DNA of 64,000 nucleotides from Candidatus Hydrogenedentota bacterium (GCA_018056705.1 JAGPFE010000001.1:159239-223238), one strand, 5' to 3'; shown: positions 7,694 through 16,914, counted from the first letter of the stretch. A program made the numbers and translations. Notes: a model not told the origin generated them from the letters alone.

Positions 7694-9178
7694 ATGCGAG
7701 AAAATTCCCAGGCCCAAGTACCGATGACGTTTCCGCGGGTCATGCTGTTGACTGCCCTGGTGGCTTTCGCGTTTCAGGGATCGCGGGGCCTGTTCGATTC
7801 CACGGAAGGACGCTACGCGGAATGCGCCCGCCAGACCATGGAACAGGGGAACCTTTGGGAACCGGTGCTCAACGGCGAACACCACTGGACCAAGCCGCCC
7901 CTGACTTACATGGTAATCGCCGCCGGGTACAAGGTACTGGGCGTCAACGAATGGGGCGCCCGGACAGGACATGCCCTGGCGTTGATCGCCACCACGGCAC
8001 TGGTGTACACCGCCGGTAACCTCATGTGGCCCGGCTCGGGGATTTACGCCTCCCTGGCGTACGGGCTGGCCGTGTTTCCCGTGGGCGCATCCCACGCCCT
8101 GTCTACCGATGCCTTCCTGGTGTTTTTTCAGTCGGCGGCAATCGCGGCATACTGGGCTGCCGTAAGAAAACGGAAATCGGTATGGATCATTGCCATGTGG
8201 GTGGCCTTTGGCGGGGGATTCATGACCAAGGGCCCGGTGGTTTTCCTCATGTTTCTGCCGGTCGCGACGGCGCATATCCTGTTCCGGCGGCAGGGAAAGC
8301 CAGTTCCCATGCTCCTGAATCCCATCGGTTTGATAGCCTTCGCGGTGACTGGGCTGACCTGGTATGGCCTGATGATCCGCAAGTACCCGGAACTGCTGGG
8401 ATACTGGGTTCTACACGAAACCATCGGCCGTAACCTGTATGGCGAGTTCAACCGGAATCCCGAATGGTACAAGCCGCTTACCGTGTACGGCCCCGTGCTG
8501 TTGCTGGGCGGCATTCCCTGGACCCTGCCGCTGATCCCGATGATCCGGCGCGCCTTCAAGGCGTTTCCAGACAAAAAAGCCATGTTCAAGGCTGGATTCG
8601 CGACACCGGAGCGGGGGTTTCTGACCGGGGGCGTACTGTTTCCGGTGATCATTCTCAGCCTGGCGACCTCCCGGCTGGCCCTGTACGTTCTGCCGGTCCA
8701 GGTGATTCTTTCCCTGGCGGCGGGTCGCGGATTGCAGTTACTGACCGATTCCTCTCCCGCGTGGCTTCCCCGGCTCAGGACCATGGCGCTGGTCACGGCC
8801 GTGGTGTTCATAGCCGCGAAGGGAATTGCGGCGTGGGTGCCGGCGGGGAACGACATGAGGTCCCTATCCATTAACCTGAAGCCCCTATTGTCCGAATGGC
8901 CGGAACACGACCTGTACGTGTTGCGTCACACCAGTTTGTACGGACTGCAGTTCTATCTCAAGGGAGACCCGGTTCCCCAGGTTGAACTCGAAGACGCGCA
9001 AAAGATACTCCAGCGGGCCAGGGATACCGGGCGAGTTCAACTGGTGCTTATGCGCACAAGGACCCTGAAAAAACTGGAGGGATACATTGACCAGCGGATC
9101 TACCGGGTCATGCCCGTGAATCATTCCTGGACCATGATCGTCATTGATCGCCAGACCCTTCAGGAAAAAACCGGATGA
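7694..9178 (+). CDS. GT39/ArnT-like membrane glycosyltransferase
   Basis: This is a polytopic glycosyltransferase (494 aa) of the GT39/ArnT type, which moves sugars from polyprenyl-phosphate carriers on the periplasmic side of the inner membrane. The first loop holds the family's catalytic signature: FDSTEGRYAE at about residues 33-42, and LNGEHHWTKPPLTYM shortly after. About eleven hydrophobic segments follow, then a soluble C-terminal domain of roughly 90 residues that ends in VNHSWTMIVID. I chose the ATG at 7694 because AAGGA precedes it; the 37-residue upstream extension looks non-coding. It overlaps the next gene by four bases (ATGA), so the two glycosyltransferases are translationally coupled and probably decorate the same LPS or surface glycan. 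Confidence 0.85.
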   Translation: MRENSQAQVPMTFPRVMLLTALVAFAFQGSRGLFDSTEGRYAECARQTMEQGNLWEPVLNGEHHWTKPPLTYMVIAAGYKVLGVNEWGARTGHALALIATTALVYTAGNLMWPGSGIYASLAYGLAVFPVGASHALSTDAFLVFFQSAAIAAYWAAVRKRKSVWIIAMWVAFGGGFMTKGPVVFLMFLPVATAHILFRRQGKPVPMLLNPIGLIAFAVTGLTWYGLMIRKYPELLGYWVLHETIGRNLYGEFNRNPEWYKPLTVYGPVLLLGGIPWTLPLIPMIRRAFKAFPDKKAMFKAGFATPERGFLTGGVLFPVIILSLATSRLALYVLPVQVILSLAAGRGLQLLTDSSPAWLPRLRTMALVTAVVFIAAKGIAAWVPAGNDMRSLSINLKPLLSEWPEHDLYVLRHTSLYGLQFYLKGDPVPQVELEDAQKILQRARDTGRVQLVLMRTRTLKKLEGYIDQRIYRVMPVNHSWTMIVIDRQTLQEKTG

Positions 9179-10428
9179 ACAGCGATCTGTCCCGGATCAT
9201 TGACCGCTGGGCAGGCGTGCCGCTGTGTGCCCTGCTGACGTTACTGCACCGTCTGGTGCCACCCCCGCGCGTGGAACCGGATCGCGTGCGGCGGCTCGCT
9301 TTTTTGAAGCCGGCGGAGCAGGGCGCGACGGTACTGGCCGCGTCGGCCATGCGCGTCGCTATCGCGAGACTGGGGGCGGAAAACGTTTTTTTCCTGTGCT
9401 TTCAAAAAAACGCGGAAATTCTGCGCGTCATGAACCTGGTTCCGGAAACCAACCTGGTTCTTGTCGACGACAGTAACCCTGTAACCCTGACGCGGGACAC
9501 TCTTCGGGCCATCGCGTTTCTCCGGGAACACCACATTGATGCCGTGGTGGACCTGGAATTCTTTTCCCGCTATACCGCCCTGATCTGTGGCCTTTCAGGC
9601 TCGGGGATCCGGGTCGGACTGCATCGTTTTCAGTCGGAGGGCTGTTACCGCGGTAGCCTGTTCAACCGACCGGTCCTGTTCAATCCTTACCTGTCCACGG
9701 CGGACCTCTACCGCGCGCTCACGGAAAGCGTGTGGGATAACGGTTCCATCCCCTGCCTCAAGAAAAAACTGGAGAAGGAAGAAGACGACGCTCTTCGGCC
9801 GCTTTTTTCGCCGACTATCGAAGATGAAAACGGCCTGGCCGCGCTGATCGACGCGGCTGGCATGAGAGATATCCTGGCCTCGCAGTTCACGGTACTCTTC
9901 AACCCGAAATTCGGAGACGAACTTCCCATGCGCGCGTGGCCCGCGGCGCGATATGAACAACTGGCCGGCCAGTTATTCGAAGAGATACCGGATGCCCGGA
10001 TCTTCCTGGTCGGCCTGCCAGGCGAACAGGAACAGGCCGCGTCTTTCAGCAGGCGGTTTGCCCCGGGACAGGTAGGCGACCTGACCGGCCGCCTGACGCT
10101 CCGCCAGTTGATCACCCTGTGCGGGAAGGTCGACGCCATGGTCTCCTCGGACAGCGGCCCGGCACACTTCGCTTCGCTGACGGATGTGCCGATTCTCGTG
10201 CTGTTTGGTCCGGAATCACCGCGTCTTTTCGCGCCCCGTTCGCCGAATGTGACCGTTTTCTACGCGGGGCTCGCCTGCAGCCCCTGTTTCAGCGCCTGGA
10301 ACCACCGGACTTCGTCCTGCCGGGACAACCAGTGCATGAAAGCCATCGCGCCGGAAACCGTGCTGGAAAAACTCCTGGAAATTTACCGACGCAAGCAACA
10401 GAAGACGACGGTTCACCCGGTTTCCTGA
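9175..10428 (+). CDS. GT9 (heptosyltransferase-like) glycosyltransferase
   Basis: This is a GT-B fold glycosyltransferase of family 9 (417 aa), the family of LPS core heptosyltransferases. It acts on the cytoplasmic face of the inner membrane. The N-terminal domain has LAFLKPAEQGATVLAASA at about residues 42-59, and the C-terminal nucleotide-sugar site has SSDSGPAHFASL at about 322-333 followed by PILVLFGPESP. An amphipathic leader (WAGVPLCALLTLLHRL) may tether it to the membrane. It is coupled to the upstream GT39 gene by a four-base overlap. Its 3' end overlaps convergent argH by 16 bases. It could add heptose or another sugar; the donor cannot be told from sequence. Confidence 0.88.
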   Translation: MNSDLSRIIDRWAGVPLCALLTLLHRLVPPPRVEPDRVRRLAFLKPAEQGATVLAASAMRVAIARLGAENVFFLCFQKNAEILRVMNLVPETNLVLVDDSNPVTLTRDTLRAIAFLREHHIDAVVDLEFFSRYTALICGLSGSGIRVGLHRFQSEGCYRGSLFNRPVLFNPYLSTADLYRALTESVWDNGSIPCLKKKLEKEEDDALRPLFSPTIEDENGLAALIDAAGMRDILASQFTVLFNPKFGDELPMRAWPAARYEQLAGQLFEEIPDARIFLVGLPGEQEQAASFSRRFAPGQVGDLTGRLTLRQLITLCGKVDAMVSSDSGPAHFASLTDVPILVLFGPESPRLFAPRSPNVTVFYAGLACSPCFSAWNHRTSSCRDNQCMKAIAPETVLEKLLEIYRRKQQKTTVHPVS

Positions 10429-11798
10429 CGCAAGGCCCGTTTCGCCCGCGCGAGTGCCCGCCGGACCTGTTTCGGGGCGGTCCCTCCAGGAACGTCGCGA
10501 CGTGCTACCATCACCTCGGGGCGGATGAAGGTGTACAGGTCCGGGCCGAAAACGGGCGCGTGGCGCTGGTACTCCTCCAGGGGCAACTCAGGAAGGGTGG
10601 TCTCCAGTTCCAGGCACCTGCGTACGACCTTTCCCACGATTTCATGGGCTTCGCGGAAAGGTACTCCACGGGCAACGAGGTAATCCGCCAGGTCGGTAGC
10701 CTCGAGAAAACCCTGCCGCAAGGCTCGTTGCATGGCCTCTTCATTCACGGTAACGGTTTCCAGCATCCGCGCGAACACTTCCACGCATAACAGGGTGGTA
10801 TCGGCGGCATGGAAGATGGGTGGCTTGTCTTCCTGGAGATCCCGGTTGTAGGTCAGGGGAAGCCCCTTGACAAGGGTGAGCAGCGTCACGAGGTCGCCGA
10901 TCACGCCGGCCGCGCGGCCGCGAGTCAATTCCGCGGCATCCGGGTTTTTCTTCTGGGGCATGATGCTGGAACCGGTGGTAAAGGCGTCGCCGATCTCGAT
11001 AAAGCCGAATTCCTGGCTGGACCACAGAATCAGTTCTTCCGCCAGGCGAGAGAGATGAACCATGACCAGGGCGCAGGCGGAACAGAATTCAACTAGGTGA
11101 TCCCGGTCGGCGACGGCGTCCATGCTGTTCGCGCTGATGCCTTCGAAGCCCAGTTCCCGGGCTACCATTTCCCGATCAATGGGGTGCGGCGTGCCAGCAA
11201 GGGCCGCCGAACCCAGGGGCATGACGTTCACCCGTTTCCGAAGTTCCCGCAATCGGTCCCGGTCCCGGGTAAACATTTCGTAATAGGCCAGCATGTGGTG
11301 GGCCAGCAGTACTGGCTGAGCATGTTGCAGGTGGGTAAATCCGGGAAGGAGGACGTGTACATGCCGTTCCGCGAAGGCCACCAGTGACTGGCGCAACGCC
11401 CGGAGTTTTTCCAGAAGAGCATCCACCTGGTCGCGCAGCCAGAGCCGCACATCCGTGGCAATCTGGTCATTGCGGCTGCGCGCGGTATGCAGTTTCTTGC
11501 CCGCCTCACCAACCCGCGCGATAAGCATGGACTCAATATTTGTGTGCACGTCTTCGAGCGCGGTGTCCCAGGCAACGGTTCCCGCGCGTACTTCCCGCTC
11601 GATGGCGTCAAGCCCGCGGAGAATCGCTTTCGCGTCCTTTTCGTCAATGATGCCTCGGGCCCCAAGCATCCTGGCGTGGGCTTTACTGGCCCGTATATCC
11701 CACAAGGCCAGACGGCTGTCAAAGGACACCGATTCGCCCAGCCGCTCCATCAGCGTGTCCGTGGACCCGGAAAAACGGCCACCCCACTGTTTCGCCAT
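10413..11798 (-). CDS. argH: Argininosuccinate lyase
   Basis: The enzyme splits argininosuccinate into arginine and fumarate, the last step of arginine synthesis, in the cytoplasm. At 461 residues it has the normal length. Fumarase/ASL superfamily motifs are intact: HTARSRNDQ at about residues 104-112, FTHLQHAQP at 154-162 and the signature GSSIMPQKKNPD at 276-287, which holds the catalytic Ser loop. The start at MAKQWGGRFSG is the family's conserved N-terminus and is preceded by GGGGAAA; a longer upstream frame is ignored. It lies 43 bases downstream of a 58-residue protein gene, with which it probably shares a transcript. No other arg genes are in view. Confidence 0.97.
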   Translation of the reverse strand: MAKQWGGRFSGSTDTLMERLGESVSFDSRLALWDIRASKAHARMLGARGIIDEKDAKAILRGLDAIEREVRAGTVAWDTALEDVHTNIESMLIARVGEAGKKLHTARSRNDQIATDVRLWLRDQVDALLEKLRALRQSLVAFAERHVHVLLPGFTHLQHAQPVLLAHHMLAYYEMFTRDRDRLRELRKRVNVMPLGSAALAGTPHPIDREMVARELGFEGISANSMDAVADRDHLVEFCSACALVMVHLSRLAEELILWSSQEFGFIEIGDAFTTGSSIMPQKKNPDAAELTRGRAAGVIGDLVTLLTLVKGLPLTYNRDLQEDKPPIFHAADTTLLCVEVFARMLETVTVNEEAMQRALRQGFLEATDLADYLVARGVPFREAHEIVGKVVRRCLELETTLPELPLEEYQRHAPVFGPDLYTFIRPEVMVARRDVPGGTAPKQVRRALARAKRALRQETG

Positions 11799-11841
11799 AC
11801 TGTTTTCCCCGATATCTATTCCGTGATGCTCAACGCACGCG

Positions 11842-12018
11842 TTACTTTTTCTTTCCCTTGTCCGCTTCAGAGGCTTTCTTGATGATTGAATCAATCTCCG
11901 CCAGAATTTTCGCGGTTACTTCTTTCCGGTGCGCGTCGGAAATCTTGTAATGATGGGCCTGTTCAAGCAGTTCCATGGTACGGACACACACCTGGTAGGC
12001 AAATTCCTGCACCTTCAT
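11842..12018 (-). CDS. Small helical hypothetical protein (58 aa)
   Basis: The start MKVQEFAYQ has AGGGAGAA eight bases upstream, which supports it as a real gene. The product is short and charged, predicted to be mainly alpha-helical (RTMELLEQAHHY, AEIDSIIKKASEADKGKKK), with no membrane segment and a Lys-rich tail. It sits just upstream of argH on the same strand, 43 bases away. I do not recognise the family; the position suggests cotranscription with argH rather than a known role. Confidence 0.6.
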   Translation of the reverse strand: MKVQEFAYQVCVRTMELLEQAHHYKISDAHRKEVTAKILAEIDSIIKKASEADKGKKK

Positions 12019-12124
12019 GGCCGGTTCTCCCTGGGAAACGACGGTCGGACTATTGTACCCCGCCGAACCGAAACCGCGCCATGTGATCGAACGGTCATTA
12101 CCTTGGCCAGAGGAGATCAAGGTT

Positions 12125-13030
12125 ATGTTCCGGTGCACGAAAGTCCTGGTAATACTCGCGCTATGCTGCTGGGGAACCATCCTTTATGCGGCGGCTGAAG
12201 ACGCGATTCCAGGGAGGAAAACAACGATTAAACTGCTCACATGGAACATCCAGATGCTGCCGGCCGGGCTGGAAACGTTTTCCGACGATCTGGATAAAAT
12301 GCAACTGACCCGCCTGCCGTGGATCATTGAATTTTTGTCGCGGTCGGATTATGACATGGTGTGCCTGCAGGAAGTTCTGGATCCCACCGCGACCGACATG
12401 CTGGTCACGGGACTCCAGAAAGCGTTTCCCCACATCGTGCTTCCGCCCAGGGATCCGGCAAGGCTACTTTCCAGTGGAGTCCTGTTCGCGGCTCGCGTGC
12501 CCATTGAACAGGTAGATTTCGCGTGTTATCCAGACTGTTCCGGCGTGGACTGCCTGGCTTCCAAGGGCGTCACCATCATTCGTGGAACAAAGGATGGGGT
12601 TAGTTTTCTGGCAGCGGGGACTCATCTCCAGGCGGGGAGCCAGAAAATCCGGGACTTACAGTACGTCACCATGGCCAACACGCTGGCCCGTCACCGTGAG
12701 CCCGGAATTCCCCTTTTTGTGATGGGGGATTTCAATACGGGGTTGGGCGACGCGCCTTTTGAACACATGGTTACCCTTTTGCGGGTACGCGATTTTCCCG
12801 TGGACGATCCGAAACCTTACAGCGTGGACGCCGAGAATAGTTGGAAAGATCCGGGGCAGAATCCGCGGCTGATCGATCATATTCTCCTGGACTCCGCCGG
12901 GACGAAAACCACCATTACGAAACAGACGATCCAGCGCGCCCGCCGGGAACACGAAGGAAAAATCGTTGACCTTGCCGATCACTACGGCGTGGTCGCGGAA
13001 ATCATGCTTTCCTCCAAGGCGGAGAAGTGA
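12125..13030 (+). CDS. Secreted sphingomyelinase-like phosphodiesterase
   Basis: This is an endonuclease/exonuclease/phosphatase-fold enzyme (301 aa) closest in motifs to neutral sphingomyelinases or phospholipase C. It starts with a signal peptide (residues 1-24, cleaved near YAAAED). The metal and catalytic motifs are in order: TWNIQMLP (Asn41), CLQEV (Glu83), GTHLQAGS (His167), GDFNT (Asp202, Asn204), LIDHILL (Asp251, His252) and ADHYGV (His286). The THLQAG motif favours a sphingomyelinase-type enzyme over a nuclease. The ATG at 12125 follows AGGAGATCAAGG; the longer frame upstream is not used. It should act on phosphodiesters, perhaps phospholipids, outside the cytoplasm. It stands alone and is followed by glmS on the other strand. 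Confidence 0.82.
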   Translation: MFRCTKVLVILALCCWGTILYAAAEDAIPGRKTTIKLLTWNIQMLPAGLETFSDDLDKMQLTRLPWIIEFLSRSDYDMVCLQEVLDPTATDMLVTGLQKAFPHIVLPPRDPARLLSSGVLFAARVPIEQVDFACYPDCSGVDCLASKGVTIIRGTKDGVSFLAAGTHLQAGSQKIRDLQYVTMANTLARHREPGIPLFVMGDFNTGLGDAPFEHMVTLLRVRDFPVDDPKPYSVDAENSWKDPGQNPRLIDHILLDSAGTKTTITKQTIQRARREHEGKIVDLADHYGVVAEIMLSSKAEK

Positions 13031-13067
13031 ATAATTAAAACGCGTCGGCCCGGAGGACCGACGCGTT
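13031..13067 (-). terminator. Intrinsic terminator of glmS
   Basis: A perfect ten-pair stem (AACGCGTCGG with CCGACGCGTT) has a nine-base loop. On the minus strand it is followed by TTTTAATTATT, so it terminates glmS. Confidence 0.9.
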
Positions 13068-13089
13068 GCATGCAGGAAAACAGCCTGGA

Positions 13090-14925
13090 TTACTCGACAG
13101 TCACGCTCTTGGCAAGGTTGCGCGGCTGATCCACGTCCCTTCCAAGGTTTGCCGCGATATAGTAGGCCAGCAGTTGCAGCGGCACGGCTACCACGATCGG
13201 GCTGAACGGCTCATAGCATTCGGGCACGTAGATCACTTCCTTGCTGTGCGCCCTGATGCTCTCGTCTCCTTCCGTCGCCACGCTGACAACCAGTCCCTTT
13301 CGGGCGGCGATTTCCTGGATATTGGACACCATCTTCTCGTAGGTGTCCCCCTTGACCGCGACGCAGTAGACGGGAAACTTCTCGTCCACCAGGGCGATGG
13401 GACCATGCTTCATTTCACCGGCAGCATACCCTTCGGCGTGGATGTAGGAGATTTCCTTCAGCTTCAGGGCTCCTTCCAGCGCGGAGGGATAATTGTAATT
13501 CCGGCCCAGGAAGAAGCAACTCTGGGCGTCGCGATATGCCGGCTGATTTGCCAGTTCCTTCACCTTGTCGTGGTTCTTGAGAACGTATTCCACCTTGTCG
13601 GGAATTTCGCGCAGGTGAGCGATCATTTCCCGGGCCTGGGCCTTGTCAATGACTCCCCGGGTTTCACCCAGCCAGATCGTGAACAGGGCCAGCGCCATGC
13701 ACTGAGACGTGTAAGCCTTCGTCGACGCCACGCCGATTTCCGGGCCGGCCTGCTGGTATACCACGCCATCCGATTCCCGGGCTACCGATGAACCGACCGC
13801 GTTCACGATGGAAGCCACCTTGGCTCCCCTGCTTTTCGCGATCCGAATGGCTTCAAGCGTGTCTGCCGTTTCCCCGGACTGGGAAACCGCGATCATGATG
13901 CTATGGGGGGGGATGATCGGATCCCGGTAACGGAACTCCGAGGCCAGGTCCAGTTCCACGGGTACCTTGGCAAATTTCTCGATAAGGTATTTGCCGACCA
14001 TTCCGGCGTGCCACGCCGTGCCACAGGCCACGATGAAGATTTTCTGGCAGGCTTTCAGTTCATCGAGCGAGATATTCATGTCCGTAAGACGGACCGAGTC
14101 GGATCCTTCCTCAACCCGGCCGGCCAGGGTGTTGCGCAACACGGCCGCCTGCTGATGGATCTCTTTCAGCATGAAATGGGGATATCCCTCCTTTTCCGCC
14201 GCCGCGTCGTCCCATTCCACCGTGCTGACCGGCACGTCAACGGGATTTCCGTGGATGTCCTCGACCCGCACCCCTTCTCGGGTAATCGCGCACACCTGGC
14301 CATTATCGATGTACATCACCTTGCGGGTGTATTTCATGATCGCCGGCACGTCGGAACCGATGAACCCCTCGCCGTCGCCAATGCCGACAATGAGCGGACT
14401 GCCATGGCGGGCCGCCACCAGCAGGTCGGGATGACGCGCGCAGATGACGCCAATGGCGTACGCGCCGTGGCAATCCCGCAGGGCCCGCTGTACCGCCTTG
14501 AACAGGTCGCCTTCATAATATTTGCCGATCAGGTGCGCTATGACTTCCGTGTCCGTCTGGCTGCGGAATTCCACGCCTTCCGCCCGCAACGCTTCCCGCA
14601 ACTCGAAATAGTTTTCGATGATGCCATTGTGCACCACCGCGATGGTCTTGTCCCCGTTGAAGTGAGGGTGCGAGTTGACTTCACTCGGCACGCCGTGAGT
14701 CGCCCAGCGGGTGTGACCGATTCCCAGGTGACCCCGGAGAGGCGTCAGGGCCAGTTTTTCGTCCAGGACCTTGAGTTTCCCGATGCTCTTTACACATTCC
14801 AGCCCCTTCTCGTTCACCACGGCCACGCCCGCCGAGTCGTATCCCCGGTATTCCAGTCGGTGCAGGCCGTTCATGATAATTTCCACGGGATTCTTCGGAC
14901 CGATATACCCTACGATTCCACACAT
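13090..14925 (-). CDS. glmS: Glucosamine--fructose-6-phosphate aminotransferase (isomerizing)
   Basis: GlmS converts fructose-6-phosphate and glutamine into glucosamine-6-phosphate, the entry to peptidoglycan and lipid A sugars. It has 611 residues, the normal length. The protein begins MCGIVGYIG, so Cys2 becomes the N-terminal nucleophile of the glutaminase domain. HTRWATHG and the NSHPH region follow. Two SIS sugar-isomerase domains follow (VACGTAWHAG, SQSGETADT), and the C-terminus DQPRNLAKSVTVE is the canonical ending. The upstream extension of the frame is discarded because it would remove the nucleophile. It is monocistronic with its own terminator. The upstream stretch is short and mostly taken up by the fba terminator, and I see no glmS ribozyme in it. 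Confidence 0.97.
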   Translation of the reverse strand: MCGIVGYIGPKNPVEIIMNGLHRLEYRGYDSAGVAVVNEKGLECVKSIGKLKVLDEKLALTPLRGHLGIGHTRWATHGVPSEVNSHPHFNGDKTIAVVHNGIIENYFELREALRAEGVEFRSQTDTEVIAHLIGKYYEGDLFKAVQRALRDCHGAYAIGVICARHPDLLVAARHGSPLIVGIGDGEGFIGSDVPAIMKYTRKVMYIDNGQVCAITREGVRVEDIHGNPVDVPVSTVEWDDAAAEKEGYPHFMLKEIHQQAAVLRNTLAGRVEEGSDSVRLTDMNISLDELKACQKIFIVACGTAWHAGMVGKYLIEKFAKVPVELDLASEFRYRDPIIPPHSIMIAVSQSGETADTLEAIRIAKSRGAKVASIVNAVGSSVARESDGVVYQQAGPEIGVASTKAYTSQCMALALFTIWLGETRGVIDKAQAREMIAHLREIPDKVEYVLKNHDKVKELANQPAYRDAQSCFFLGRNYNYPSALEGALKLKEISYIHAEGYAAGEMKHGPIALVDEKFPVYCVAVKGDTYEKMVSNIQEIAARKGLVVSVATEGDESIRAHSKEVIYVPECYEPFSPIVVAVPLQLLAYYIAANLGRDVDQPRNLAKSVTVE

Positions 14926-14990
14926 GACACCAGTTCCTTGTTGGTTTGCCGCTGATGGGAGCCCGGCGCGTTCCACCGGCCCATCGTGTT

Positions 14991-15032
14991 AAAAAGGGCC
15001 GGACAAACCCCGCGTCAGGATTCATCCGGCCC
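14991..15032 (-). terminator. Intrinsic terminator of fba
   Basis: The stem GGGCCGGA / TCCGGCCC (eight pairs, about 21-base loop) is followed on the minus strand by TTTTTAACACG, immediately downstream of the aldolase stop codon. Confidence 0.8.
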
Positions 15033-15041
15033 GGAAACGCC

Positions 15042-16079
15042 TTACTTGTAAAACTTCTTGGCTTCCGCCAGGGTGATCGGCTTGTAGTCGCCGGCATGGC
15101 CCGCCTGGCCGAAGGCCTGCATCCGCTCCACGTAGACCTTGTAGGCCGCTTCCCGGGCGGGTTTCAGGTAGTCCCGCGGATCGAATTTCTCGGGCGACTC
15201 CGCGAAAACCTTGCGGATCGCGCCGGTGATCGCCAGGCGGCTGTCGGTGTCCACGTTGATTTTGCGCACGCCATGGCGAATGCCGTCCTGGATCTGCTCG
15301 AGCGGAATGCCGAAGGTTCCCGGCATCTTTCCGCCGTACTGGTTGATGATGTCGACCAGTTCCTTGGGTACCGAGGAAGAGCCATGCATGACCATGTGGC
15401 AATTGGGCATCCGTTCATGAATCTGGTGGATACGCTCCATGGCCAGCTTGGGAGGCAGCACTTCACCGGTCACCGGATCGCGCCGTCCCGACTTGTACGC
15501 ACCGTGGCTGGTGCCGATGGCAACGGCCAGCGCATCTACGCCGGTTTCCTTCACGAATTCTTCCGCCTGCGCCGGATCGGTCAGGTGCGCTTCCACTTCC
15601 TTGTCCGAAAGCCCGGCGCCATGCCCATCTTCGATGCCTCCCAGGCAACCCAGTTCGCCTTCCACCGTCACGCCAAACAGGTGAGCGATCTCCACCACCC
15701 GCCTGGTGATCGCCACGTTGGCTTCGTAGGTATTCGGCGTTTTACCGTCTTCTGCGAGCGAACCGTCGATCATGACCGACGTGAAGCCCAGTTCGATGGC
15801 CTGGATGCACGTTTCCACGCTGTTGCCGTGGTCCAGGTGCATGGCCACCGGAATATGGGGATATTCTTCCACGGCCGCTTCGATGAGTTTCTTCAGGTAA
15901 ATCATCTTGCTGTATTTGAGCGCGCCGCGGCTGGCCTGAATGATCACCGGGCTGTTGGTGTCGTTCGCGGCCTGCATGATCGCCTGGATCTGCTCCATGT
16001 TGTTGACGTTAAAAGCGCCAACGCCATAGCCGCCTTTTGCCGCTTCGTCCAGAATCTGACGCATGGGAACCAGTGGCAT
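15042..16079 (-). CDS. fba: Class II fructose-1,6-bisphosphate aldolase
   Basis: This zinc-dependent aldolase splits fructose-1,6-bisphosphate into two triose phosphates, or makes it in gluconeogenesis. It has 345 residues. The metal and catalytic residues are visible: AMHLDHGNS (Asp83 and the zinc ligand His84), VEGELG near 139-144, IGTSHGAYK (His192), and VMHGSSSVP (His232), followed by GIRHGVRKINVDTD. The start MPLVPMRQIL has GAAAGGAG upstream; a 12-residue in-frame extension is not used. Its promoter lies about 155 bases upstream, a long leader for a housekeeping gene. It is followed by a clear terminator and is not in an operon with other glycolytic genes here. Confidence 0.96.
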   Translation of the reverse strand: MPLVPMRQILDEAAKGGYGVGAFNVNNMEQIQAIMQAANDTNSPVIIQASRGALKYSKMIYLKKLIEAAVEEYPHIPVAMHLDHGNSVETCIQAIELGFTSVMIDGSLAEDGKTPNTYEANVAITRRVVEIAHLFGVTVEGELGCLGGIEDGHGAGLSDKEVEAHLTDPAQAEEFVKETGVDALAVAIGTSHGAYKSGRRDPVTGEVLPPKLAMERIHQIHERMPNCHMVMHGSSSVPKELVDIINQYGGKMPGTFGIPLEQIQDGIRHGVRKINVDTDSRLAITGAIRKVFAESPEKFDPRDYLKPAREAAYKVYVERMQAFGQAGHAGDYKPITLAEAKKFYK

Positions 16080-16240
16080 GATCTGATCTCCTTTCTGGCG
16101 ACGGTGGTTAACCACCCCGCGCGAGGGTTGAGGGAATCTGAAGTCCTGTTCAGGCCGGCCGCGCCCGTGATGATCACGAAACCCGATTATTCCTCTCGCG
16201 CGAAATACCGCTGAGGATTAATCGCCGCCCTGACGCCGTT

Positions 16241-16270
16241 ATTATATAGAAATCAGTTATAAGGACGCAA
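16241..16270 (-). promoter_or_regulatory. Sigma70-like promoter of fba
   Basis: Read on the minus strand, TTGCGT and a perfect TATAAT are 18 bases apart. It implies a leader of roughly 155 bases before the fba start. Confidence 0.55.
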
Positions 16271-16306
16271 CCTTCATCACCACGCGTAAAAACAGAAAAA
16301 CCGGAA

Positions 16307-16822
16307 ATGACAGAAATTACAATTCAAAACCCGCCTCTGCTCCCGGGCAAACGGCTCGCTGATGCCGCGGGATCCCTGCTCGTGTTGTTCGCCGTTGTGG
16401 CCACGGCCACCGTGGGTGGGTGGTTTATGCCCGGCGCATGGTACCGGGAACTCCAGAAGCCGGACTGGAACCCGCCTGACTGGATCTTCGGACCAGTGTG
16501 GACCACGCTTTACCTCTTCATGATTGTTGCAGGCGTGCTACTATGGCGGGCCCGAAGGTATTCAGGCCGGCCGGTTCGCCTGGCATTGGGGCTCTACGGC
16601 CTGCAATTGCTCCTGAACGCCCTGTGGACGCCCCTGTTTTTCGGATTGCACTGGATGGGGATTGCCGCGATAGAGATAGTGGCGCTGGCCATTACGCTAG
16701 CCACGTGCTGCGTCGTCTTCTGGAAAGTTAACCGGTGGGCATCCATGCTGTTCTGGCCCTACCTCGCGTGGGTGAGTTTCGCGGCAACCCTGAACATCGC
16801 CCTCTTTCTTCTCAACAGGTAA
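16307..16822 (+). CDS. TspO/MBR (tryptophan-rich sensory protein) family membrane protein
   Basis: This is a five-helix membrane protein (171 aa) of the TspO / peripheral benzodiazepine receptor family, which binds porphyrins, sterols and other hydrophobic ligands. It shows the diagnostic motifs: KPDWNPPDWIFGPVWTTLY after helix 1, about residues 47-65, NALWTPLFFGLHW near 105-117, and a final helix with PYLAWVSFAATLNIA. The first 20 residues are a polar extension. It is divergent from fba and is a single gene. No haem genes lie nearby, so its ligand is open; the lipid-binding theme of the operon at 2.7-7.5 kb is too distant to link. Confidence 0.92.
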   Translation: MTEITIQNPPLLPGKRLADAAGSLLVLFAVVATATVGGWFMPGAWYRELQKPDWNPPDWIFGPVWTTLYLFMIVAGVLLWRARRYSGRPVRLALGLYGLQLLLNALWTPLFFGLHWMGIAAIEIVALAITLATCCVVFWKVNRWASMLFWPYLAWVSFAATLNIALFLLNR

Positions 16823-16884
16823 CCGGCCCCTCCCGAACACGAAACATTCATTCCCTTCGCGTGGTACAGTAGTATCGAAATATC

Positions 16885-16914
16885 TTGACGTTTCCGCCTG
16901 ATCAAACTTATACT
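16885..16914 (+). promoter_or_regulatory. Sigma70-like promoter of the PASTA-repeat gene
   Basis: TTGACG and TATACT are separated by 18 bases, with a predicted start near 16921 and a leader of about 39 bases carrying GGGAG before the ATG. Confidence 0.7.

Noticed and set aside
14926..15041. glmS ribozyme or other riboswitch upstream of glmS
   Set aside because: The gap is about 115 bases, part of it the fba terminator; I see no conserved ribozyme core.
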